DNA of 64,000 nt from Terana coerulea (GCA_024811115.1 JAKOGH010000670.1:146262-210261); one strand, 5' to 3'. Counted from the first letter of the stretch, positions 44,715-58,028 are shown. Program-made: numbers and translations. Notes: generated by a model from the letters alone, not told the origin.

Positions 44715-45858
44715 TTAATACGCCCATTCCATGAACGCGTTGTCGAAATCGACATCGTTATCGTGCAGCGATAGCTCGTCCGCGTCGGCCGAGCGAGGAG
44801 ACACGGGTGGGGACAGCCATTCCTTCCCGAGGCAGACGCCATCGGTAGAGGGCACTGGGTTGGGTCGGAACTCCCAGTGCATGCCCCCGAGCTCGAACAC
44901 ACCGAGTAAAGGCAGCGACGCGAGCGCGGTCGCGATCCGGCCGTAGAATGTCTGCACGCCACTCGTCAGCACGGACGATCCACGGACAAACGCGGGCAGC
45001 GAAAGAACTCACCGTGTCCGGCGTCTCCCAAAAGGCACGGGTGGTTATCACCCTCAAGCACACAAGGTTCGGGCACTTGTTCGAGAGCGCCTCGATGACT
45101 GCGATGGGCGGTGCACTCGTGATTGCGCTCAGCGTCTCGATGCTCGCGTTCACTGCGATCGCGGGCTGTGCGCTGTGCTCTTCGCCGCCGTGTGAGCGCG
45201 TGTGGCCCGGAGCGCTGGATGACGCCGCCAGGTGGTCGATGTCTGCGAGCGCGAGGTCCCCTGACAGATGGAGGGCGGTCAAGGGACGGGAGGGCGTGAG
45301 GTGCCCCAGCAAATTCGCTGGTCCGGTGTATGTCGTGAGCAGCGGCACGGCGGTGGGCTCAAGAGGCGCGGGGGTGGGGGTGGTGCCGAGCTGTAGGGAA
45401 CGCAGGGCTGGTGTTCCATTCAGGAAAGCGGCGACGTGCGCATCCAGGGGAAAGGAACAGGCGAAGTGTTGCAGGCTGGGATAGTGCGTGAGCGAGGGCG
45501 CGCGCGACTCGTCGAAGACGACCCAAGACAGGTTGGCGTCGACATGAACCTCCAATTGAGTGAGATTGTGCATGCCACGGAGAGCCTGATGCAGGCACGC
45601 GGAATAGGATTCGTCTGAGTGCTCGTCGACACTAATGGAGAAGGAGCGGACGAGGCGTGCGAGATGGGATCGGTTCGCGAGTGTGTGGACGGCGGAAAGA
45701 TTGCGGGCGTAGGAAGAAATGGAGAGCTGACGATAGAGTAAGCGGCATGCACTGGCGTAGAGGTCACCGCTCGTCCTGGCCACGGCAGCCAGTGTGGTCG
45801 TGTCGAGAGGCTCGAAGATGGTTTCGAGGAGTTCGGCGGGGAGGTCGGTGAGCGACAT
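44715..45858 (-). CDS. F-box protein
   Basis: Two exons, 45013-45858 and 44715-44951, encode 360 residues; the 61-bp intron (44952-45012) joins FWETPDT to FYGRIATALASLPLLGVFEL. F-box at the N-terminus: MSLTDLPAELLETIFEPLDT, then LAAVARTSGDLYASACRLLY. The rest is leucine-rich with irregular repeats (MHNLTQLEVHVDANLSW, RPLTALHLSGDLALADIDHL). Such proteins usually link substrates to SCF ubiquitin ligases. The target is unknown. Stop at 44715 after the acidic stretch LSLHDNDVDFDNAFMEWAY. Confidence 0.88.
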
Positions 45859-46601
45859 GGTTGTCGTCGGAGAGGCTCTGGAGGAGCGCTTGGAGGTGTA
45901 GCGACCTGGGCTGGGATGGTGTCAAGTGGCGTTGCCAGGGAAGGATACTTTATAGAGATGGGGAGAAAGCAGATTTCAGACGGAACAGATGGCGTTTTGG
46001 CGGACGGGCGAGCGCGTGAAGTCGGACGCAGGAAACGGGAAACTGGAACAGCTGTTGACAGAAATGTCCCTAGAAAGACCGTGCGGCAGAAGATGAATTC
46101 ATAAATGCCGCCGTCAGAATGAGCACAGCCTTCTCAGTTCATGGAACCAGGGTCTGCTGGACCGAGGAGATGGAGGGGTTCAGCAAGACTTAGCGTTCGT
46201 CCATCTGACTCAACAGGAGCATCCTCAGCCCAAGCTCAAGGGCGGATCTGAATCAAAAACGTGGACCCTATCGATTCTTGATTCCGCACGGCTCTGTCGA
46301 GGGGTATCTTCCAAGACGCTGTGATTCTGCTGATTCTGAGCTCAGGGGTGGTAGGAGTTTGGGAACAAAAAGGCAGGGTCAACGAGCGCGGGAATTTCCA
46401 GCGTCTGTACCTAGGTTAAGGTTAACCTGATTGCCGTGCATGCCGACGTCGGCGAAACCTGCAAGGCGTTCGCTGGACTTGTGCTCGCCGTCCTTCTTGC
46501 CTTCGGACGTCAACCACCCAGCGCGTACCAGGCCGTAACCAAGCCACACTCGCGGACTTGCACCTTCCGTCTACGACCGGGCACTGCTTTGTCGATTGCT
46601 T
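45859..46601. other. Divergent intergenic region, F-box / mitochondrial AspRS
   Basis: About 740 bp between divergent starts; must contain both promoters. Two short forward frames show no domain. Confidence 0.45.
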
Positions 46602-49486
46602 ATGTGCAGGCCAGTCTGTGCATTGACATCGCGCGTGCTCAGGAATACCCTCCGCGTCCCCCAGGCAAGTCGATCACTCAAGGCGGGCCGCCTATGCCTC
46701 GCTCGCGCATTTGGAAGTTCGACACCATGCTTTCAGTCACGCGACACTGCTGTTGAGAATGACGGCCAAGCCATACAGAAGCTTCGGCCTCTGAAGGCAC
46801 ATCGCGGTGAGCTGCGTTCTGTCCTTTGCAAATGTTGACAATTGACGGTGCACACCAGGACCCTTCCCGCGAAGGTCCCATCACTGTGGTTCTCTTTCCG
46901 TCAAAGATGCCGGCTCGAAAGTCACGCTGACAGGGTGGCTCCTCTCTGGCCGGTAAGCAAACTCTTCCTATTGATACCCGCCCGCGCCCCTCATACCACT
47001 ACCTCATCTGTCAAAGCAAGGTAGGAAAGGCACTCTATTTCTATCCTTTGAAGGATTCCTATGGCACCGTACAATTGGTAGTACCCTCGGAGGCGGACCC
47101 TGAGACGTTTGAGCTTATGCGCAATATCTCTGTGGAGTCTACCGTCTTGGTTGAGGGTATCGTCTCAGAAAGACCCCCAAAGCAGAAACGCCCGGTACGC
47201 CACTCATCGCGTCTCAACCCTAAGCCGTCTTGAAATAGATCGTAGATATTTTCCCACATCCTAATGTGATAGCATCCTGGAGGTGACATCGAAGTCACGG
47301 TAACCTCGTGCACGTTGCTCAACCCTGCCGAGGAACCCCTCCCGTTCACACCTTCCGATGAACACAACCTCGTAAGCGTGTACCATCGTCCATTTGAGAT
47401 GCCGGCTGACAGTCGGATAGCCTGCCGAAGAGTTTAGACTCCGGTATCGTTACCTAGACCTTCGTCGGTCTATCCTGTCAGGCAACCTGCAGAAAAGAAG
47501 TGAAGTAGCCCACATAATAAGATCCGGCTTGTATGATCACGGTGAGTGCTTATCGTAGATTCAATGATTTTCGAGTTAGTCTGTGCTGACATCATGCACA
47601 TATGTTAGGATTCACTGAGGTGGAGACGCCTGTCCTACTTAAATCCACGCCGGAAGGTGCTCGCGAGTTCCTGGTACCAACGCGATTGTCCGCCTCAACC
47701 CCATCCGTCAAGTCTGCTTCTATCAGCGCAACCCCGCGCGAGCCGTCCACACAGCCTCTATTCTACGCACTCCCACAGTCTCCTCAACAGCCTAAGCAGT
47801 TATTGATTGCATCTGGTGCCGTCGACCGTTATTACCAAATCGCAAAATGCTTCCGCGACGAAGACGGGCGCAGGACCGGCAACCTGAGTTTACTCAGGTG
47901 GATCTGGAGATGGCATGGGTTTCGTGGGGTGAGCACCCCTCTCACAGTCAGCCAGACCGTGACGGCTGGCGCATTGGCGGGAGAGAAGTTCGAGAGATCA
48001 TTGAATATCTGATACGGAGGATCTGGTCACAAGTGGAGGCGATTGAGCTGCCTCACTCGTTTACAGTAATGACGTACGAGGAAGCTATGGGCCGCTTTGG
48101 CAGCGACAAGCCGGACACGCGCTTTGGACTGGAGGTACGTTTTGGCTTTCATACCGTAATGTGCTGTATACGTTCCCAAGGCTCACAGTTAATTGGTGCT
48201 ACTCTCGCACGCCTGCTAGCTTCAACTCGTTACCCACCGGTTCAGCGAGCCGGTGCAGAGTGTCCTGCGCAATGCAGATCAGGTCGTTGAGGCAATTCTA
48301 CTACCCCGCACAGACACGTTGTTCCAGGGCGCACTGCAGAAGAAGGAGTTGTATGAAGCCGTCAGACGAGTGAGTTCCGCCCATCTCTCATGGTTTGCAC
48401 TTCACTCATATTCAAACCGCCACTTTCGAAGGAGGGCGCCTACATGGTACGAGTCCATTCTGACGGAACAATCGACAGTTCCAGTGTAGACGATGATTCC
48501 GGCGCATTCGGCAACGCCAAGGCAGTTTGCGATGCCTTACAGCTGGGTCCGGGAGACACAGCCTGGCTCGCAAGGCGAAGTCATATTCCCGAGGTAATTT
48601 GACCTGTGAAATTACAATGAACTTGTCTGATGGAAAATGTTTGATTCAGGGTGGTGCGACAAGCCTTGGCCGTATCCGCCTCCTGCTCTCTAACATTGCG
48701 CAGGCCGCCGGGGACTTGGTCCTCGCACAAGAGCCGCATTTTCTCTGGGTCACGGAATTTCCCTTGTTCACCCGGGCAGACCCTGACAAAGAGTTCCTTG
48801 CCCACGGACGCTGGAGCAGCTCGCATCATCCCTTTACGGCACCGATGTGGGAAGACATCGACAAGATGTACGAAGGCCGTATTGCCGAAGTGCGTATGCT
48901 TATTTCCGGGCGGCTTCATGCCACTTTCCGCTGGCGTAGAGCGAACGGTCGCTTAGCACGCCTTTTTTTCGTTGCAGGTACGCGGGCAACACTACGATTT
49001 GGTCCTGAACGGCGTGGAGATCGGCGGAGGCTCGGTGCGTGTGCATGACGCCGAGATGCAGGAATACATTTTTCGAAGATCCTCCAGGTAAGTGTCGCGT
49101 GATTACACACTGCTGCCGCCTCCCGCTAAGTGCGCCTTCATAGCTGAATGCAGGCGAAAAGTCGTCGTTCAACCACTTGCTGCACGCGTTGCGATGCGGC
49201 GCGCCTCCGCACGGAGGCATTGCATTAGGTTCGTCCGGTTCGTAGTGCCGAACTGCTGTACATTCAACGTTGCCCTTCGATAGGTTTCGACCGCCTCATG
49301 GCAATACTTTGTAAGACCGAGTCCATCAGAGACGTGATCGCCTTCCCCAAGACGGGGGCAGGCACGGACCTTCTGTTCAAAAGTCCTGCCGCGGCAGACC
49401 CTGAAACCGTGCTGCAGCAGTACGGCATTCAACCCAAAAGCTTGTCAAAGAACGTAATGTACATCGAAAGCAGATACACAGTATAA
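46602..49486 (+). CDS. MSD1: Mitochondrial aspartyl-tRNA synthetase
   Basis: Class II synthetase charging mitochondrial tRNA-Asp. Exon 1 from ATG 46602 gives an Arg-rich presequence ([20 protein letters not shown]). An intron with donor gtgagc joins to [20 protein letters not shown] (OB-fold), then [20 protein letters not shown]. Motif 1 region: [20 protein letters not shown] and [20 protein letters not shown]. Motif 2: [20 protein letters not shown] and [14 protein letters not shown]. The frame then slips: plus 47869-47876 lacks one A compared with the expected [16 protein letters not shown]. Later exons: [59 protein letters not shown], motif 3 [17 protein letters not shown]. Ends [15 protein letters not shown]. 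Confidence 0.9.
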
Positions 49487-49581
49487 TGAGATCTTGCAAG
49501 CTCGAACGTCCAACATAAATACTCACCCTGTCGTGAAGGGACGTGAACGTAAATAGATTAAATTGTCTAACAAGGTAAGCG

Positions 49582-51368
49582 CTATGAGAAAGGAACAGCC
49601 GTGCGGTCAGACTGTGGACTACGAGCTCGGTCTTGCGAAGGGGTATCGGGTGAAGGTGGCGACGGGGACTTGGGTGAGGGGAACCTCATGGAGCCTCGAG
49701 GAGTAACGTCGTCTCGTGCATCTGGAGGTTCTGAGAGTAACCACTGTGATTCCGGTTCTCGATGATCGTTCACACCATTTGCGTGCGCAGACCCGGCATG
49801 CACGGTGGGCGCCTCTGATGTGTTTCTGAACGCTGTGGCCGTCCCTCCGCCGTCTCCGTAATTATGTGGCTGTGGAGAACGACTCTCGTCAATGACAGCG
49901 AGGACACTCCGCAGCTTCGATTCTGACTTGCGGTGGGAATGTGAGGGTGGCGATGGTGTGTATGGGATGGAATGTCGCTTGCTGACTGTTGGCGGTGATA
50001 CGGAAGGGGACGTGTTGGACGCCGACGTAGTTGGGGATATCGAGTAGGAGTTGGATGGCGAGGTAGCGACTTCTGACCAAGCGGCGCTGGCGTCTGGAGG
50101 GAAGAAGCCTCCAGCGGCATTGCCCCATGAATTCTGGCCATCGCTACTGCTTTCAAGGTCGGGTGTAGTGGATGTAAGGGGACTCGGCGACGCAGAAGGG
50201 GTGTTCGCCATCACGGATAGTGGTGGAAGAATTGAGAATATCTTGTCTTCTTCTGGCGGTGGTCCGTAGGAGTCAAATGGATCTGGAACTGCCTGGAGCA
50301 TAGGCTCAATTATTGGATCCGAGCTATAACGGAAGGCGTTAGCGAGAGGCGCTACGACCAGAACCGTTGACTACTAACGCTTTGGAAGTGAACTTGTCGC
50401 AAACGTCTAACGTTGTCCGGACAACTACGCAGACTTTTCCTTGGACCACATCCCAGACTTCTTCCTCATGCTCCGCAATTTCCTGGTAATGCTGAATTTT
50501 CAAGTCATCCAGTTCATCGACCTGCCGCTGCAGGATTGATAGCGCCTCGCGGAAGCTTTGCAAATCTGCGTACAAGTTAGTCATCGAGGTACTGAATCGA
50601 AGTGTTATTTAGGCGCACTGCGACCCTTCCTTTGCATATTGTTCTGTTCGGTGAAGCGTATTGCACGGCTCCTTTCCCGAAGATCTCTTTCGTAAGAGCT
50701 GGACCGTTCCTGTCATATTCTATCAACTGCTATTGCGACTATATAAGTCAAATTTAGCTCACATTCACCGCAGACCGATAGGTATCTAAATGTTGACGTA
50801 ACGGCTTCTCGAATTGCTTGTCGAGAGTATCGGCCTGAAGAGCAGTTAAAGAGCCCTATCGCTGTGAGTGTTATGCATTACGCACGAGAACATGCCAATG
50901 ATTGCCCATGAGGTGATGCAATCCAGATGCCGCTTGCAGGCGAGTGCCAGCGTCATAATTTGGGCCTTTCAATCTGCGATAGATGTCAAGAGCAATTCTA
51001 CAGACGAGGGCAGCTCGATATGTACGTCGAACATGTTTGCATTGCGTCCGCGAAGGCTGCCGTCGCTCGGGACATTGTCATGAGTGCCGCCCGATAAGCC
51101 GCGCATCTGTTCAGCAGCTGCGGAGTAAGTGAGTATAGTCACAGCGAAGAGGTGCTTGTAGGCAATGTGAAGGAGACTGACATACCTCTTCATACGTGTG
51201 TACGCTGGCCTTGAGGTCTCCCCGTGTTATTATTTTGTCAGGTCCGTTAGGTCCGAAGTTCATTGCGGATGCGTTGGTCGTCTCGGAGAAGGTTGGCGAC
51301 GGCGGCCCTGGAGACGAAGGTCGCTTTGGCGAGATGGCTAGCGAACGCAGAGAGCGAGCACGAGGCAT
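49582..51368 (-). CDS. IVY1: IVY1-like phospholipid-binding (BAR-type) protein
   Basis: Start MPRARSLRSLAISPKRPSSP at 51368. A helical membrane-binding domain follows: DKIITRGDLKASVHTYEE, SYRAALxTMSRATAAFAD-type segments, AGTRLQAASGLHHLMGNHWH, LDKQFEKPLRQHLDTYR, then FREALSILQRQVDELDDLKI and QHYQEIAEHEEEVWDVVQGK. This agrees with fungal Ivy1 (I-BAR fold), which binds phospholipids, Ypt7 and the vacuole membrane. The C-terminal half, from DPIIEPMLQAVPDPFDSYGP, is long, disordered and Ser/Pro-rich. Head-to-head with PAB2. Name based on recognised resemblance; the function is from yeast. Confidence 0.75.
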
Positions 51369-51625
51369 AGTCGATCAGACGGCGAGGCAGAGATGGAGAG
51401 GGAGGGGAGTCAGGCACGGCAAGAGGCCTCTGCAACCCAGGAGTAATGTCGCAGCATTCTAAGTATGCGCATCGCCGAAAGCGGTAGGAGCGCATTTCAG
51501 CGCTTACACTTCACGTGACGAAAATTCGGCCAGACTGCAGCGCCGCGGCGGGTGGACCTCAACCACGAACCTACGCCGCATTCTCACAGCCCTCCGACTT
51601 TGTTTACATTGTTGCGACCGTCACC
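51369..51625. promoter_or_regulatory. Divergent promoter, IVY1-like / PAB2
   Basis: 257 bp between divergent starts. No TATA box clear. Confidence 0.45.
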
Positions 51626-52510
51626 ATGGCCGACAACGCTGCCACAACCCCTACCAATGCAGCGGCGGAGACTCTCAACGTTGATGACGCGGAAGAAGAG
51701 GAGTCCAAGGTGTGTTGGTCGTATTAGGCGTCCACTCGCTCTTCATAATTCAAGCACTCTGTCAACGCTAGGAAATTTTGCTTATGAAGCAAAGAGTTGA
51801 AGAAATGGAGCGAGAAGCGAACAAGCTGAGAGAGCTGCAAGCCGCGGCTGAAAAGGAAGAAAATGGTGGCGCTGCAGACGATGCTTCAGTGCCTATGGAG
51901 ACAGACGAGGATAAAGCAGCCGCAGACAGCCGAAGTATCTTTATTGGCAATGTACGTAGCTCTCGCCATCAACTTTACATATGGCTCAGGCCAGAATCAG
52001 GTCGACTACAGTTCGACACCGGAGGAAATCCAACAGCACTTCCAAGCATGTGGGACCATCAATCGAGTGACCATCTTGTGTGACAAGTTTACTGGCCATC
52101 CAAAAGGGTGAGTCGTTGTTTAAGCACCTTCCGACTCCGCTGTTAACGATGTAAATAGCTTTGCGTATGTAGAATTTGCCGAGTCTGAATCCGTTGACAC
52201 AGCGCTGGCCATGAATGAGTCACTATTCCGCGGTCGACTGATTAAGGTACGCAACCATGATGCTTCTCACCTAGCCTGCTTTTGCTGAGGCATACCTTGG
52301 CCTTAGGTAACCTCAAAACGCACCAATATCCACGGCTTTAACCGTGGACGTGGTGGACGAGGTGGCTATCGCGGGGGCTACCGCGGCGGTTTCAGAGGTG
52401 GCTCTTACGGATACAATCCATACCGCGCTCGTGGAAGGTATGTATTGATTTGGTGTTGGATGCATCCCGCTGAAGTTGCCTTCAATAGGGGACGCGGTCG
52501 TGGTTTCTAA
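51626..52510 (+). CDS. PAB2: Nuclear poly(A)-binding protein (PABPN1/Pab2)
   Basis: Binds nascent poly(A) tails in the nucleus. Start at 51626 (caccATGgcc): [20 protein letters not shown], acidic run DDAEEEESK, then a coiled coil [20 protein letters not shown]. The RRM begins DSRSIFIGN and continues [36 protein letters not shown] and [20 protein letters not shown]. An Arg/Gly tail ([19 protein letters not shown]) is split by the last intron and ends GRGRGF. RGG repeats are typical methylation sites. The domain order is exactly that of PABPN1. Confidence 0.93.
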
Positions 52511-52745
52511 TTTTATATGCATATGGTCAGTCTTCTTCCTCTTCTTCCTAACGTATACATTTTCTTCCAGTATTGGCTGGAGAACAACAGCCTCAGACTA
52601 CCGACGCATGTATATATCTTGTGAACCGTATAATCCATTTTCTGTAACCTCTGAAAGTATGGATCCGTCTAAACCGCTTGGCGCCTGACGGTGAGCTTGT
52701 GCGGGGGATCGTGAAGCGCCCACAGTCGCTTTCCTTCTCCTCACC

Positions 52746-53279
52746 ATGGCTCTCAATGCTCTGAGAGGATGGGCCCGTTCGATGGCCACGTCGGCCGCGA
52801 CGTATCCATTCTCTAAGGTCGCTATCGTAGTGCCACCACCGGCTATACCTCCTACGCCTGCTCTGCAAAAGGGCAAGGGCTTGATGCAGTATATCCAGCA
52901 CACACTTCCTCCGCCGAACAAGCAAAAGCTTCTCGACACCCTCTTCTCCAAGCATCATCCAGAGCGCATTCAAGCAGGCTCAGTGCTGACTGTACACCTC
53001 AATCACGCACCGACGATCTTCTCCGGTGTCTTGCTGAGCGTACGGCGACGCGGTCTTGACACGTCGTTTGTCCTTCGGAACGTCATCAACCGGACGGGAG
53101 TGGAGATGCAGTTCTCAGTACTCTCGCCGCACGTCAAGGACATTAAAGTGGTACAGAGGGCAGGTGGCAAGGGCGTTGGTGGCGGGAAGGCTGGAAGGAG
53201 GATGCGCAGAGCGAAGCTGTTCTACTTGAGAGATTCGCCCGAGAAGATGACGGCCATCTCTGCCGGCGTAAAAGGGTAA
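52746..53279 (+). CDS. IMG1: Mitochondrial large-subunit ribosomal protein bL19m
   Basis: Single-exon gene of 177 residues. N-terminus MALNALRGWARSMATSAATY is a mitochondrial presequence. Conserved core: GLMQYIQHTLPPPNKQKLLD, RIQAGSVLTVHLNHAPTIFS, GVLLSVRRRGLDTSFVLRNV and VEMQFSVLSPHVKDIKVVQR, ending RRAKLFYLRDSPEKM. Gly/Arg insert AGGKGVGGGKAGRRMR is specific. Follows PAB2 in the same direction with a 235-bp gap. Confidence 0.93.
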   Translation: MALNALRGWARSMATSAATYPFSKVAIVVPPPAIPPTPALQKGKGLMQYIQHTLPPPNKQKLLDTLFSKHHPERIQAGSVLTVHLNHAPTIFSGVLLSVRRRGLDTSFVLRNVINRTGVEMQFSVLSPHVKDIKVVQRAGGKGVGGGKAGRRMRRAKLFYLRDSPEKMTAISAGVKG

Positions 53280-54199
53280 CGGCATTAGGTGCGTGAACTG
53301 TTGTCCCCTATACCGCCTTCGCGCTCACCACCGCTGCGTTTAACACCAGAGTTATGTCCGACTGCGCTTGCAGCTGCGCGCGCTGTTCTGCGCGTTCTAT
53401 TATCATACGATATTTCGGTCTCGCGTCGCGGCCGCGTACGTTCCCAAGCTGTCCCGAGGGCACTTCGCTGTGGCGTCGAAAGTTGACAGGCCTGGAAATA
53501 CAGTCACCTACACCATCGTATGTTCACGACATCCAAACTTAAGCCGAAGTTGAAATGACTATTCCTCAATGATCCTAAGTATACAACGGTGTTCACCGGA
53601 TCCGCGCCAAAAACGATGCGCATACGAGGATGTAGAGCACTACGTCAGTCACGGCAACGTCGGCCTCTGGTTGGAAGCGGGACACCCACCATCAATGTGG
53701 CCTCTTGATCCACACAGCCCTTGTAGCTTTGTTGCGCTTGACTTTGGAATTCATCTTGGTGAACGCTCACACGGACAGACGCCGCCCTGAGCCGGCTCGG
53801 GGAATGGCCAGCTTTTGGCGGCGCACAGCCTCGTTACATGCGGTACGCCACTTTCACGCCCCTATTATGTAGCGTGGTCTCGGAGAGAGCAATAAGCCGT
53901 AAGGGGAATCGTCAAAGGGCGTATAAGCAGGCAGTGCCTTTGGCTTGTCCGCCTGTCCGTCGGCCGGAAAGCAACGTACAAGCAGATAAGCGCCGGCCCA
54001 GTTCTATATATCGCTGCGGTGAAACCAATTCAGGCCCGTCTCCGCTACGACCACCACTACCTCTCATCTCAGACTCAGGCGCACTCGGCGGCCATTAGAA
54101 CCCTTCGACCTCCGGGTTGTCTTTGCTTGGGACCCAAAGACTTGGTCTTCGACGAGATCCCCACAGCCAGTCTTTACCTCCCACACCTCATAACTTGTC
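53280..54199. other. Intergenic, promoter of the Zn2Cys6 gene
   Basis: About 920 bp. Short frames only, none with a domain. Near 54003 the sequence ctatatatcgctgc may serve as a weak TATA element about 190 bp before the start. Confidence 0.45.
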
Positions 54200-57100
54200 A
54201 TGACCGAGACGAATACGATGTCCACAGGCATCAACGAAAGACCCGGAAACTACCAGCCTAAGAAGAAGAAAGTGGAGGATGCATCATTACCTCCTGATGT
54301 TGGAACCAAGCCTATACAGTTGCAGCGGAGAAGGGTTTGGCGAGCATGCGAAAGCTGCAGGTGCGTAAATTTGTGGCTTTGATTTCGTTCGATTCTGACG
54401 AACCCCTAGACGAAAGAAGATCAAGTGTGATGGAACCGAACCTACCTGCTCGCAGTGCGCGGCTTCGAAGTCTCAGTGTACATGGCTGCAGACCAAGGAC
54501 AGGGCGGCGTTAAGCAGACAGTGAGTGCTCTTACTTTGCGATTGATATGAATACAAGACCCGTCTGACCTCTGTGGAAAAGCTACGTTCAAGAGCTTGAA
54601 GCACGGCTGCAGCACATGGAGGGGCTATTCCAGCAAGTGGCCCCCATCTTGGAGCAAGTCGGGCAAGCTAGCGGTCTGGACGTCTCTTCGGTCGCCTCTG
54701 GCTCTAACTCCTCAGGGGCCAACAACACCGGCACCAATGCATTCCAGGCCCTGTTAAATAACGTGAAGGACGTCTCCGCAAACCCGACTAGGGCATCATC
54801 TCCCACTGGAATCAAGACAGAAGACGATATGTCAGAGTCGTTTGGCCAATTGGCGCTAGATGAGCATGGGCAGATGCGCTGGATAGGCAGTTCCTCTGCC
54901 ATGTCGCTCATCCAGTCCTTCCGTACCCTGACGACCTCTCCATTGCACCGAGTATCGCCTATGGAGGAAGATCCTCTCGCTCCCGGCCCCAGCATCAACA
55001 AATTCTACTTTCCGGCCTCCGTGTTCTTCGGGAAGGTCCGCGTCCTCCCTGGGCCAGAAGAAGTTGAATGGCCAGCGCGAGACCTGGCTGACAAACTCGT
55101 ACGTTGCATTGTCTGTTGCGTCGGCTAATTTGTGACGACTGCCCTTCCAGGTGGAGGCTTACTTCTCTCGTTTCCACTTCCTCATGCCGGTTATTGACAA
55201 ACCGTCTTTCGTGCAACGGTATAACCACATCATGGAGCATACCGGTGACCCAGCCGTAGCTCAACGCCAGACAGCGTTCCTGGCATTGATCAATGCTGTG
55301 TTTGCATGCGGCGCCAAGCTAGTAGATGATCCACGATTGTCTTCTAGCGAGGGCCTGGACGATGCTGGCATGGGCATGGTGTACTATGAACGGTATGGTT
55401 TACCATATGAACTGAAGACGGAGAGCAAAGCTGATTGCTTAAATGTAGAGCCCTAATACTGCACTATATAAGTCACTCTATGATGCAGGTCGAGCACGTC
55501 CAGTGTTTCCTGCTCATGTCGTCATTCTTGTGCTCGGTGAACTGTCTACCACAAGCTTGGATCATGACCGGTCAGGCCGTGCGTATCGCTCAAGACATAG
55601 GCCTTCACGTAAGTTACCAGAGTTTCCATTCTGATGTAGTCCGAACTAAAGTGTTATGCAGAGATCTCCGCGTAGACTCGTGATTGGGTCGATCGAGAAG
55701 GAGACGCGGCGGAAAGTCTGGTGGGGTTGCTACATTCTAGATCGAATGCTCGCCCTCGCACTTGGCCGCCCTCTGGGCATCGACGATAAGGACTGCGACG
55801 TCGAGATACCCGTGGACGTCGATGACGAGAACCTTCCAGAATACTTCGCAGGCGCAAACATGTCGAGAGCGTCACCCTCCCTGATGAAAGGCTTCATCGA
55901 CATGATCAGTCTATACGGGATTGGTGGAAAGGTGCTCCGCCAGGTTTATTCCTTGGACAAGTGCAAGGAGTTCTTGGAACCAGAGAAGCGCGCAGATTTG
56001 AATCGCTCGGTAGAAAATCTCGACAAGGCTCTTGAGAAGTGGTGCGAAGATCTTCCCGCCGTCTTCAAATCCGGGCCCACCTCCGACAAGCAGGTTTCAA
56101 TGGGCGCGGTGCTTTGTACTCACTACTACTCCATCCTCACGACTCTTCACCGCAACTTCCTGCCGATTAAACCCGACCAACCTATCTTGCCCCGCTCAAC
56201 CCAGAAGGCGATCTCCACAGCTCGGGCATGCCTCAGACTTGCTCCTTCGATTAGGAACGTTGTCCCGCCAAGCCACCACTTGGCCTTCTTCATCCAGACT
56301 CTGTTCAGTTCGGTCGTCATCATATTGCTCTACGCCATGCATACAACCGACATCGGAGGATCTCGAACGGCTATGGACGAGGCAAGGTCCTGTTTGGGTT
56401 TCTTGGAATTGTGGGAAGGGTCGTGGCCGGGAGCGCGGAAATGTAGGGAGCTACTGGAGGACCTAATAGCTACTGCGAACGACGCCATTGGGGGCGGTAA
56501 AGGTCAGGCGCGGATGAGTGCCGCATCGTCTTCCAATGCGTCTTCCTCCAACCCTCACTCCAACCTTCCTTCTGGTGCCCCTTCCCCTGCGGGAATGTCT
56601 GGCTCTTCCTCCATGCCCGCTCCTGTCAGCGTGCAAACGTCCGCGATCAAGAACCAAGCCAGACGAAATCGCTCGCGGGATCCCCGTCTCTCGCCAAGAT
56701 TGAGGCCAACTTCTGGTTATCACCGTCATGACCGTAAGTAATCTTTGACTTGAGCTTGACACAAACGTTCTAATCCTTTCCACGACAGCATTGAGCCAAC
56801 GAGCGAGGTCCACGTCTCGCAAACGGCCTCACGACGATGATTTCCAGGAGTTTGGCAACCCATCTTTGTCCAGCGTGCTCTCTGGATCATACCCCGGACG
56901 TTCAAATCTTAGCTCGCACGGTTCCCCTGTGTCTGTCAACAGCCATCCGTCCCCACCGTCGAGGTTGGAGACCACACTAGAAGCTAGTCCCACCATGCTA
57001 CCCATGAACGCTTTCAACCTTCCGCCGCAGTCGCCCACTGTCCAAGGGCCTCAACAGCGCTACTCATACGATTTCAGCCTATCATCGAGTACACGTGATA

Positions 57101-57501
57101 GTTGGAATGGTGGCCGACCCGATGCAAACGGGACAATATACGAGAACCCTTCGCAAGGCGACGTGGGCTACCCGCCAGTCAACTACGGTCTGCAGTCCCC
57201 TACGGATTCCTCCTTCATGCCCGACCAGTTCGCTAGCTCGGACGTGAACCTGAACGGGCTTACCGCTCTTTCCACCACACCGCCGTTGTCCGGTTTCGCT
57301 GGGCCTGGTCTGCCGTTCAGAGGCTTGGACTACATTCGCAACTATAACCCAGGCGGCTACGGTCTACCCGGCGAGCAAGACTCGATCTGGCAGACGTTCG
57401 ATCCAGGCGCGTTCGGTCTTGACCCGGAAATTCCCTTCACGATTGGTGACCTGCCCGCCGATGGGCACGACGGCGGGCAGAGCTGGCCTTCGGAGGGCTA
57501 G
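54200..57501 (+). CDS. Zn2Cys6 fungal transcription factor
   Basis: Start MTETNTMSTGINERPGNYQP. Binuclear zinc cluster: WRACESCR | RKKIKCDGTEPTCSQCAASK, then SQCTW; the first intron splits the cluster between ESCR and RKK. Next a dimerisation coiled coil YVQELEARLQHMEGLFQQVA. The fungal-specific TF domain follows: EAYFSRFHFLMPVIDKPSFV, FLALINAVFACGAKLVDDP, LPQAWIMTGQAVRIAQDIGL, RRKVWWGCYILDRMLALALG (the most conserved block) and RPLGIDDKDCDVEIPVDVDD. The C-terminal 250 residues are Ser/Pro-rich and end PADGHDGGQSWPSEG, a likely activation region. Target genes are unknown; resemblance to the XlnR-like group is only general. No metabolic gene cluster sits beside it. Confidence 0.92.
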
Positions 57502-58028
57502 CAATGACAGTGATTATGAATGTGCTATATAACCATATTCGATATAGGTGTAGTGAATCTGGACTTCCCGCCCCGTGCTATTGTCTGTGACCGCCCGTTA
57601 TCCGTGTTTTGCTCTGCCAGTTGTCCCTGACATATACGTACTACCCCTGCTGTATCGATACCGGATATGTCTCATACTTTACATCTCGACAATGGCTACG
57701 TTCATTGGTTATTCTTATTTTACTTAAATTACAATGCTTTCTCTTCCGGTCATGCCTCCTACAGTCTTGAACCGGTCTATGAGACACCCAAATTAGTGTG
57801 CACTCTGGGGGAACTGGATGAGGAGATATCCTCAGTGAAAGTAGCGGGATGCAAACTTGCGCATGTCATACGTGTCTACAAATATAATTGAGGGGCATGA
57901 GTGAGATTCTATCCTGCCAGCACAATGCCGAGCGTGCAAGTCTGCGCATAAGGCACCCCAGTCCTTGCAACACCCGAAAATGGCTCTGATGCCCACGTAA
58001 AAGGAAATCGATCAAACCGTGGCGCCAC
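57502..58028. other. 3' flank of the Zn2Cys6 gene
   Basis: About 530 bp. A 74-codon forward frame at 57667-57891 has no domain. Nothing else seen. Confidence 0.45.

Noticed and set aside
44948..45484. 178-codon forward frame antisense to the F-box gene
   Set aside because: Lies within the F-box coding exon; no domain. A shadow of high-GC coding sequence.
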